Below are positions 1-6,018 of a stretch of 10,827 bases of DNA, piece by piece. The DNA comes from Methylopumilus sp009926035 (lineage in GTDB: Bacteria > Pseudomonadota > Gammaproteobacteria > Burkholderiales > Methylophilaceae), in assembly GCA_041165405.1 (NCBI GenBank), contig JBEANL010000021.1, forward strand, positions 1 through 10,827, read 5' to 3'. Every line of letters starts with the position of its first letter. Within the stretch, counting starts at the first letter, position 1. The notes under the pieces are model-generated. The model saw nothing but the letters and a program-made list of their open reading frames with translations, was not told the DNA's origin and did no database searches. The position numbers and the translations under genes were made by a program.

Positions 1-1049
1 GATACACCAATGCGATCTGTAAATAGTTTGAATCCTTCAGGTGTGTAACCACGACGACGAGCACCTTCAAGCGTTGGCAGTCTAGGATCATCCCAGCCGG
101 TAACATGTTTATCTTCGACTAGTTCAATCAGTTTTCTTTTTGAAAGCACTGCATAAGTCAAATTAAGTCTTGCAAATTCATACTGACGTGGCTGAGGTTT
201 GGAGAGCATTCCATTTTCAATTAGGCGATCTAATATCCAATCATAGAATGGACGTTGATCCTCGAACTCTAGTGTACAAATGGAGTGTGTAATTTTTTCT
301 AAAGCATCCTCTATTGGATGTGCAAAGGTATACATCGGATAAATACACCATATATCACCTGTGTTGTGATGATGTGCACGTTTAATTCGATAGATAGCTG
401 GGTCACGTAAATTAATATTAGGAGATGCCATATCAATTTTGGCACGCAAGATCATCGATCCATCCGGATGCTTGCCGTCTCGCATTTCTCGGAACCACGC
501 GAGATGTTCTTCAGTTGATTTATCTCGCCATGGAGAATTTTTTCCAGATTCAGTGAGTGATCCACGATTGATACGTATCTCATCAGGCGTTTGTTTGTCA
601 ACATATGCATGACCTGATTGAATAAGTGATTCAGCAGCCTTATACATAAAGTCGAAATAGTTACTTGCGAAATAAAGGTGTGAGGTTTTATTTTGTTCCC
701 ATGAAAAACCTAACCAGGACACATTGCTCTTAATGCTCTCGACATATTCTTGATTTTCTTTTTCAGGGTTAGTGTCGTCAAAGCGCAAATGACAAACACC
801 GTCATAATCTTTGGCTAATCCAAAGTTTAAGAAGATACTCTTTGCATGCCCTATATGAAGATAACCATTAGGTTCAGGAGGAAAACGTGTTCTGATTTTG
901 GCTTGATCAATCGGTGCTTTTTCATGGTGTGATGCATCACCTGGGGAACCTGCCCATGTTTTACCTTCATAGCTTTTATTTGCTAAATCGCGCTCAATGA
1001 TGCCGCGGATAAAGTTGGAAGGTGCTTGTGTTGTTTTATGGCCTGACAT
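1..1049 (-). CDS. glnS: Glutaminyl-tRNA synthetase, C-terminus beyond window
   Basis: Class I aminoacyl-tRNA synthetase that charges tRNA-Gln with glutamine in the cytoplasm. Reading the minus strand from ATG at 1049-1047 gives 349 residues with no stop before the window edge; the E. coli enzyme has about 554, so the anticodon-binding beta-barrels are missing here. Visible family marks are RFPPEPNGYLHIGHAKS with the HIGH signature at residues 65-68, the RFDDTNP segment, the LRAKIDMASP segment, CTLEFED, and the KMSKS-equivalent VLSKRKL followed by GWDDPR. Compared with E. coli there are about 25 extra residues between the FIRGIIERDL helix and RFPPEP, rich in Gly, Ala and His; I believe this occurs in other betaproteobacterial enzymes, but that is from memory. 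No clear Shine-Dalgarno sequence precedes the start. The gene is divergent from birA. The family is certain; the truncation is due to the window edge and not to damage. Confidence 0.96.
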   Translation of the reverse strand, partial: MSGHKTTQAPSNFIRGIIERDLANKSYEGKTWAGSPGDASHHEKAPIDQAKIRTRFPPEPNGYLHIGHAKSIFLNFGLAKDYDGVCHLRFDDTNPEKENQEYVESIKSNVSWLGFSWEQNKTSHLYFASNYFDFMYKAAESLIQSGHAYVDKQTPDEIRINRGSLTESGKNSPWRDKSTEEHLAWFREMRDGKHPDGSMILRAKIDMASPNINLRDPAIYRIKRAHHHNTGDIWCIYPMYTFAHPIEDALEKITHSICTLEFEDQRPFYDWILDRLIENGMLSKPQPRQYEFARLNLTYAVLSKRKLIELVEDKHVTGWDDPRLPTLEGARRRGYTPEGFKLFTDRIGV

Positions 1050-1099
1050 AATAGAACGATATTCTACACCGAAATGGCAGCTTCTTTAGCCCCAATCCA

Positions 1100-1140
1100 T
1101 TGATCTTAAAGCTAAAAGACAGTCGCTATGATAAGATCAA
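1100..1140. promoter_or_regulatory. Perfect 9-bp inverted repeat between glnS and birA
   Basis: TTGATCTTA at 1100-1108 is repeated as its exact reverse complement TAAGATCAA at 1132-1140, with a 23-base spacer, inside the 116-bp divergent gap. Between the arms lies TATGAT (1127-1132), a possible -10 box for birA, which would put the transcription start near the right arm. No good -35 sits at normal spacing, so the promoter call is weak. The neighbouring BirA carries a DNA-binding domain, and known BirA operators are spaced inverted repeats beginning with TTG. The arm sequence and longer spacer here differ from the classic TTGTAAACC operator. It could be an operator for BirA or another dimeric regulator, or a hairpin in the glnS leader. 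Confidence 0.4.
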
Positions 1141-1165
1141 CTTTTGATTTTTAATCTAATATTTA

Positions 1166-2158
1166 ATGCAACATAACCTCGTCTTTAAAGTTTTAGACGT
1201 TCTGTCTGATGGTAAATTTCACTCTGGTGAGTCGATTGCCAAAACATTCAACATCTCTCGCGTTTCTATCTGGAATGCTATTAAAAAAGCAGAAGAGTTT
1301 GGTGTAGAGATTTATTCCGTTCGAGGCCGAGGTTACAAACTCATTCAGCCTATTATGCTTTTAAAGAAGCCTACTATCGAACAAGTGATGGGGGAAATTC
1401 ATCATTGGTTTAATTTAGAAATTTTTGATGTGATGGATTCTACAAATAGTTATTTAATGGAAAAAGCTTCTTTAGGGCACCCTCATGCATCGGTTGCAGC
1501 GACGCATATTCAAACCAAGGGCAGGGGAAGACGAGGCAGATCATGGCAATCAGCCTTAGGTGAGAGTTTAACGTTTTCACTTCTTTGGCGATTTAACGGA
1601 GGAGCGGCTACTCTTTCAGGGTTAAGTTTAGCTGTAGGCGTTGCAATCATTCGTAGCCTTCATCGATTTGGTGTATTGAGCGCACAGTTAAAATGGCCGA
1701 ACGATGTTTTGGTTCAAGATGGACCTCAATATAAAAAACTAGCGGGTATTTTGATTGAGCTTCAAGGTGATATGGAGGGACAGAGTACTGCCGTAATTGG
1801 TATTGGCATTAATTTAAAACTATCTAAAAAAAGTTTAAATCAAATTGATCAGCCGGCAATTGATCTGAGCAGTGTGAGTATTGATGATATTGATCCTAAT
1901 TTATTATTGGGCCAGATTTTAAAAGATTTAGCGGATGTATTAGGTCAATTTAATATATCTAAGTTTGCATCTTTAAAGGAAGAGTGGATGAGTTATCATG
2001 TTTACCAACATCAAATTGTGACCTTATCACTCGGAGATGGAAGATCTGTGACAGGCCTAGCACAAGGTGTCACCGATGACGGTGCGCTTATGATTGAAAC
2101 ACCTTCCAGTGGCATTGAGACTTTCTCTTCAGGTGAAATTACTTTACGAAAAGCATAG
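1166..2158 (+). CDS. birA: Biotin protein ligase / biotin operon repressor, two-function form
   Basis: Makes biotinyl-5'-AMP from biotin and ATP and transfers biotin to the acceptor lysine of acetyl-CoA carboxylase carrier protein (BCCP); forms with a DNA-binding domain also repress biotin genes. The 330 residues show all three expected parts: an N-terminal winged helix-turn-helix (about 1-62, with SGESIAKTFNISRVSIWNAI as the recognition region and RGRGYKL as the wing), the catalytic core with DSTN (91-94), the biotinyl-AMP loop GRGRRGR (119-125), KWPNDV (176-181), KKLAGIL (190-196) and IGIGINL, and a C-terminal SH3-like domain (about 280-328). Length fits the E. coli protein (321). The start is ATG 1166 because the winged helix begins at once; no Shine-Dalgarno sequence is visible before it. 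coaX follows after 2 bases, so the two form an operon. Repressor ability is inferred from the intact N-terminal domain. Confidence 0.95.
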   Translation: MQHNLVFKVLDVLSDGKFHSGESIAKTFNISRVSIWNAIKKAEEFGVEIYSVRGRGYKLIQPIMLLKKPTIEQVMGEIHHWFNLEIFDVMDSTNSYLMEKASLGHPHASVAATHIQTKGRGRRGRSWQSALGESLTFSLLWRFNGGAATLSGLSLAVGVAIIRSLHRFGVLSAQLKWPNDVLVQDGPQYKKLAGILIELQGDMEGQSTAVIGIGINLKLSKKSLNQIDQPAIDLSSVSIDDIDPNLLLGQILKDLADVLGQFNISKFASLKEEWMSYHVYQHQIVTLSLGDGRSVTGLAQGVTDDGALMIETPSSGIETFSSGEITLRKA

Positions 2159-2160
2159 CT

Positions 2161-2901
2161 ATGTTTCTACTCATTGATATAGGCAACACAAAAACAAAAT
2201 GGATGTTACGTGATCACAAAGATGTCTATCAACAGAATTCTTTTTTAACAGAAGATATCGATCAAGATCATTTTATGTTCAGTGACAAGATCCAAAAAAT
2301 ATTAATTTCAAATGTCGCTAGCTTTGAAAAAGAAGCGATATTAAAAATTAAACTGAAAAAATTTGCATGTCCCATTGAATTTGTGAAACCACAAAAAAAA
2401 TGGAAATATCTTTTGAATGACTATCAAGATATCTCAAGCCTAGGTACTGATCGTTGGCTATCGGCATTGAGTGTATCCAATAGTATAGAAAAATCTACAG
2501 TGATAGTCTCGGTGGGCACTGCGGTCACGATTGATTATGTAAGCTTTGATAAGAAAGAACATCAATATACATTTGAGGGAGGTGTGATTCTCCCAGGACT
2601 TTATCTTACAAAAAATGCTTTATCTCAAAATACAGCGCAATTAAAAAATGATGAAGGTGCACTTCAAATACCAGCAATCAATACAGCCAATGCCATTCAA
2701 TCTGGATTTATTTTAAGTGTTTTAGGTAATCTTAAATCTTTCTTTGAATTAGCACTGTCAAAATCTAAAGATGTACACATTATTTTGAGTGGAGGGGATG
2801 CTGAATATATTTATCAGCACTTAAATGAAGATTTAAGGAGCCATACAACCATCAAAAAAGATTTAGTACTCGATGGACTTTTTGTTCTAGCGAATTATTA
2901 A
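2161..2901 (+). CDS. coaX: Type III pantothenate kinase
   Basis: Phosphorylates pantothenate to 4'-phosphopantothenate using ATP, the first committed step of coenzyme A synthesis, in the cytoplasm. It belongs to the ASKHA (actin/sugar-kinase/Hsp70) fold and is unrelated to CoaA. Seen in the 246-residue product: the phosphate-binding DIGNTKTKW at 6-14, LGTDRW at 94-99, SVGTAVTIDY at 117-126, the GGVILPG loop at 140-146, and NTANAIQSG at 174-182, all in family order and at family length (roughly 245-265). The start ATG is 2 bases after the birA stop with no good ribosome-binding site between, so translation is probably coupled to birA. The birA-coaX pairing is known from Bordetella and Burkholderia, where this protein was first named Bvg accessory factor (Baf). 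It converges on lpdA, the stop codons being 8 bases apart. Confidence 0.94.
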   Translation: MFLLIDIGNTKTKWMLRDHKDVYQQNSFLTEDIDQDHFMFSDKIQKILISNVASFEKEAILKIKLKKFACPIEFVKPQKKWKYLLNDYQDISSLGTDRWLSALSVSNSIEKSTVIVSVGTAVTIDYVSFDKKEHQYTFEGGVILPGLYLTKNALSQNTAQLKNDEGALQIPAINTANAIQSGFILSVLGNLKSFFELALSKSKDVHIILSGGDAEYIYQHLNEDLRSHTTIKKDLVLDGLFVLANY

Positions 2902-2923
2902 AAAACGTTTTAGCGTTTTTTAA
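2898..2923. terminator. Shared bidirectional terminator of coaX and lpdA
   Basis: A perfect 10-bp inverted repeat, TTAAAAAACG (2898-2907) and CGTTTTTTAA (2914-2923), flanks a 6-base loop. On either strand the hairpin ends in a run of T, as expected for intrinsic termination in both directions. The coaX stop codon (2899-2901) lies in the left arm, and the lpdA stop codon (2910-2912) lies in the loop, so both converging genes end within the element. The stem holds only two G-C pairs per arm and is weak for a Rho-independent terminator, so its efficiency is uncertain. Confidence 0.7.
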
Positions 2924-4691
2924 TATAAAGATCGGTGATCGTGCCTTCTTTGACTTCTGCTGCAAAGCACACAGTTTCAGAGAGTGTTGGATGAGGATGA
3001 ATCGTTAAACCAAGATCATGTGCATCGGCACCCATTTCAATCGCTAATACGGTTTCAGCAATAAGTTCACCTGCATTTATACCTGTAATGCCAGCACCAA
3101 TCAATCGATGTGTTTCTTTATCAAAAATAAGTTTTGTCGTACCTTCTGAGCGATTCATAGCCAAAGCGCGTCCACTTGCAGCCCATGGGAAACTTGCTTT
3201 TTCAATTTCAATATTTTTTTGTTTGGCTTCTAATTCAGTGATACCTACCCATGCGACTTCAGGGTCAGTATAGGCAACAGATGGAATGGTCGTCGCTTGG
3301 AATTCAACTTTATGTCCTGCTATCACTTCGGCCGCCACTTTACCTTCGTGCGTAGCTTTATGCGCTAACATAGGCTGACCTACAATATCGCCAATCGCAA
3401 AGATGTGCGATACGTTTGTTCGCATTTGTTTATCGACTGGAATAAATCCTTGTTCAGTGACATTAATCCCAGCTAATTCAGCTTTGATTGCTTTTCCATT
3501 GGGGCGACGACCAATTGCGATTAATACACGGTCATATATTTCCGATTCTGATTTACCTTCAAATTCAAAACTAACATGAATACCATCAGCTTTTGGCTCG
3601 ATCATATTGACCTTGGTATTGAGCATAATTTTTTCAAAACGTTTTTCCATACGTTTTTGTAATGGACGTACTAAATCACGATCACATCCTTGGATAAGTC
3701 CATCTGATAATTCAACGACACTCACCTGACTACCCATCGCGTCATACACTGTACCCATTTCTAAACCAATGATACCGCCACCCACTATGAGTAAACGTTT
3801 TGGAATGTCTTTAAGTTCTAAAGCACCCGTTGAATCCATAATACGAGGATCATCTTTGACCCCTGGAAATTTTGTGGATTGAGAACCGGCTGCAATAATG
3901 CAATGTTCAAAACCTATCGTTTCAGTTTGGCCGTCTGTTTTGGTCACTTTGATTTGATGGGGTGATGTAAATTCACCCACACCTTGAATGACAGTGACTT
4001 CCCTTTGTTTTGCCATCGCACTTAAACCTTGTGTCAATTTACCGACGACGTCATTTGCTTTCCAGTTTCGAATTTTTTCTAAGTTAATATCGGGTGGACC
4101 AAAAGAAACACCATGCTGTGCTGTTTCTTCAGCTTCTGTGATGACTTTAGCCGTGTGTAAAAGTGCTTTCGATGGAATGCAACCCACATTAAGACATACA
4201 CCACCTAGGGTTCCATATCTCTCAATGAGAATGACTTTCTTACCTAAATCAGCAGCTCTAAATGCAGCGGTATAGCCGCCAGGGCCTGAACCTAAGACGA
4301 CGACTTCAGTTTCATGAGTGGACACAATATCTGATTTTTTAGCGACTGTTTGTGAAGTGATTTCAGAAGGCGATTCCTTTTTTATATCTGCCTTTTTTTC
4401 AGATTTAACCTCTTTTGGAGTTTCAGCTTTTTGAGATTTTTCACTAACTTCATTTAATTCCATGACAAGGATATTAGATCCTTGCTTCACCTTGTCGCCC
4501 ACTTTTAAATTAATTTCTGTGACTTTTCCTTCATGCGTGGATGGAATATCCATCGAAGCTTTATCTGACTCTAGAGTAATTAAAGGATCTTCCTTTTTGA
4601 TTGTGTCACCCACTTTAGCAATGATCTCGATGACTTCAACGCTATCGAAGTTACCGATATCAGGTACCGTGATTTGAAAAGTATTCGCCAT
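2910..4691 (-). CDS. lpdA: Dihydrolipoyl dehydrogenase (PDH E3) with N-terminal lipoyl domain
   Basis: FAD enzyme that reoxidises the dihydrolipoyl groups of E2 and passes electrons to NAD+, the last step of the pyruvate dehydrogenase cycle. Domains of the 593-residue product in order: a biotinyl/lipoyl domain (about 1-79, lipoyl-lysine K44 in ESDKASM), a flexible Lys/Glu/Ser-rich linker (about 80-125), the FAD-binding GSGPGGY (134-140), the redox disulfide C166/C171 in GGVCLNVGCIPSK, the NAD-binding GGGIIGLE (304-311), the second FAD motif AIGDI (432-436), and the dimerisation domain ending in HPHPTLSE (565-572), with catalytic H567 and E572. Ordinary E3 is about 470 residues; the excess is the lipoyl domain and linker, as known for the E3 of Ralstonia and Neisseria. 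It is the last gene of the aceE-aceF-lpdA operon, starting 5 bases after the aceF stop without a visible Shine-Dalgarno sequence. Since the E3 is fused to a lipoyl domain, it is probably dedicated to this complex. Confidence 0.96.
   Translation of the reverse strand: MANTFQITVPDIGNFDSVEVIEIIAKVGDTIKKEDPLITLESDKASMDIPSTHEGKVTEINLKVGDKVKQGSNILVMELNEVSEKSQKAETPKEVKSEKKADIKKESPSEITSQTVAKKSDIVSTHETEVVVLGSGPGGYTAAFRAADLGKKVILIERYGTLGGVCLNVGCIPSKALLHTAKVITEAEETAQHGVSFGPPDINLEKIRNWKANDVVGKLTQGLSAMAKQREVTVIQGVGEFTSPHQIKVTKTDGQTETIGFEHCIIAAGSQSTKFPGVKDDPRIMDSTGALELKDIPKRLLIVGGGIIGLEMGTVYDAMGSQVSVVELSDGLIQGCDRDLVRPLQKRMEKRFEKIMLNTKVNMIEPKADGIHVSFEFEGKSESEIYDRVLIAIGRRPNGKAIKAELAGINVTEQGFIPVDKQMRTNVSHIFAIGDIVGQPMLAHKATHEGKVAAEVIAGHKVEFQATTIPSVAYTDPEVAWVGITELEAKQKNIEIEKASFPWAASGRALAMNRSEGTTKLIFDKETHRLIGAGITGINAGELIAETVLAIEMGADAHDLGLTIHPHPTLSETVCFAAEVKEGTITDLYIKKR
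4479..4667 (-). repeat. Lipoyl-domain duplication, copy in lpdA
   Basis: These 63 codons (lpdA residues 9-71) align without gaps to 5807-5995 in aceF, at a constant offset of 1328 bases. By hand count 52 of 63 residues are identical, and 39 of the first 42. Over 4543-4668 I count 26 mismatches in 126 bases, mostly at third codon positions. Confidence 0.88.
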
Positions 4692-4696
4692 ATGAG

Positions 4697-6016
4697 TTAG
4701 AGAAGGAGTCGTCTCACATCAGACAACATCATGCGTAAGTGACTTGTAAAGCGCGCGCCATCTGCACCATCAATCACACGGTGATCGTAAGAAAGAGAGA
4801 GTGGCAAGATCAGTCTTGCTTCAAATGCTTTTGTTTTAGGGTCGTAAATGGGTTCCATCGATGATCTTGATATACCTAAGATTGCGACTTCAGGGCAATT
4901 AATGATCGGTGTAAATTTAGTGCCACCAATCCCACCTAGGCTTGAAATCGTAAAGCATCCACCTTGCATTTCTTCTAGTTTAAGTTTGCGTTCACGTGCT
5001 TTAGCAGATAACTCACCTAAGTCTTTTGCAATATCAAGCACATCCTTTTGATGAACATCACGAACAACGGGTACGACTAATCCGTCAGGGGTATCGCATG
5101 CAAAACCGATGTTGTAATAAGATTTTAAAATGAGCTCATCGCCATTCGCTGAAAGTGATGCATTAAAATTAGGATAAGTTTTAAGTGCATTCACACAAGC
5201 TTTCATAAGAAAAGCTAAGAGAGTAAGTTTGACACCTTTTTTCTCGGCATCCGTTTGCATGGATTTCCTGAATGCTTCGAGGTCAGTAATATCAGCTTCA
5301 TCAAATTGTGTGACGTGAGGAGCTGTGACCCAATTGCGGTGAAGATTGGCACCTGACAATTTTTTAATTTTAGAAAGTGGCTTCGTTTCAATGTCACCAT
5401 ACTGACTAAAATCAATGACTGGCATTGGCATGACCGTCGGTGCGTTACCCATATTATCTGTGCGAGGTCTGGCTAATTCACCTTTCACATAACTTTGTAC
5501 ATCAGATTCAAGAATGCGATTTTTAGGTCCTGATCCTTGAACGAAAGCTAAATTAACACCAAGTTCACGCGCAAATTTTCTGACCGATGGGCTTGCATGC
5601 GATTTTTTATTAGGCGCTACAGCAATACTGTCACCGATAGGCACTGGTGTTTGCTGTGGCTTAATTTTTTGTGGCGGTTCAGGTGCTGGACGAGAAGGTT
5701 CAGGAATTGAAGCTTTTGGAGCCTCTTCTTTTTTAGTTTCTTTTGCTTCAGTTTTTACATCTATTTTCTTTTCACCCTCAGCTATATCAAGCATTAAAAT
5801 AGGGGAGCCTTGTTTTATTTTGTCACCCACTTTTAAAAGAATCTCTTTCACAGTGCCAGCACTTGGTGCTGGAATATCCATCGATGCTTTGTCGGATTCT
5901 AATGTGATGAGTGGATCATCTTTTTTGATTGTGTCACCGACTTTAGCAATCACTTCAATCACATCGACACTGTCGAAGTTGCCGATATCGGGCACAAGTA
6001 TTTTTTCGATAGCCAT
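4697..6016 (-). CDS. aceF: Dihydrolipoamide acetyltransferase (PDH E2), one lipoyl domain
   Basis: Core of the pyruvate dehydrogenase complex: its lipoyl arm takes the acetyl group from E1 and the catalytic domain moves it to CoA, giving acetyl-CoA. The 439-residue product shows a single lipoyl domain (about 1-77, lipoyl-lysine K43 in ESDKASM), a Pro/Ala/Lys/Glu-rich hinge (about 80-138), a peripheral-subunit-binding domain (about 139-178, SPSVRKFARELGV through NRILESDV), and the acetyltransferase domain (about 205-439), with the active-site DHRVIDG at 411-417 (H412, D416). E. coli AceF is about 630 residues because it carries three lipoyl domains, so this is the short form. ATG 6016 lies 2 bases after the aceE stop with no clear ribosome-binding site, consistent with coupled translation. 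Lipoyl-domain sequence and operon partners favour PDH over 2-oxoglutarate dehydrogenase E2. Confidence 0.96.
   Translation of the reverse strand: MAIEKILVPDIGNFDSVDVIEVIAKVGDTIKKDDPLITLESDKASMDIPAPSAGTVKEILLKVGDKIKQGSPILMLDIAEGEKKIDVKTEAKETKKEEAPKASIPEPSRPAPEPPQKIKPQQTPVPIGDSIAVAPNKKSHASPSVRKFARELGVNLAFVQGSGPKNRILESDVQSYVKGELARPRTDNMGNAPTVMPMPVIDFSQYGDIETKPLSKIKKLSGANLHRNWVTAPHVTQFDEADITDLEAFRKSMQTDAEKKGVKLTLLAFLMKACVNALKTYPNFNASLSANGDELILKSYYNIGFACDTPDGLVVPVVRDVHQKDVLDIAKDLGELSAKARERKLKLEEMQGGCFTISSLGGIGGTKFTPIINCPEVAILGISRSSMEPIYDPKTKAFEARLILPLSLSYDHRVIDGADGARFTSHLRMMLSDVRRLLL
5807..5995 (-). repeat. Lipoyl-domain duplication, copy in aceF
   Basis: Partner of 4479-4667 (aceF residues 8-70). 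The segment from VPDIGNFDSV to SDKASMDIP is almost the same in both proteins. After it the two copies drift (APSAG here, STHEG in lpdA) and rejoin at KVGDK(I/V)KQG. Confidence 0.88.
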
Positions 6017-6018
6017 AG

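Noticed and set aside
1061..1066. TAGAAT on the minus strand as a -10 for glnS, implying an almost leaderless transcript
   Set aside because: No acceptable -35 hexamer at 16-18 bases and no supporting data; kept only as a thought.
3988..4275. 95-codon open frame on the plus strand within lpdA
   Set aside because: Antisense to the conserved FAD-binding region of lpdA; explained by the codon use of the real gene.
4462..4677. Open frame on the plus strand opposite the lpdA lipoyl domain, resembling another at 5820-6038 opposite aceF
   Set aside because: The two resemble each other only because they lie antisense to the duplicated lipoyl domains; no family match and no ribosome-binding site.
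5215..5415. Alternative minus-strand frame within aceF
   Set aside because: Lies wholly inside the aceF catalytic domain in another frame, with no recognisable protein features.
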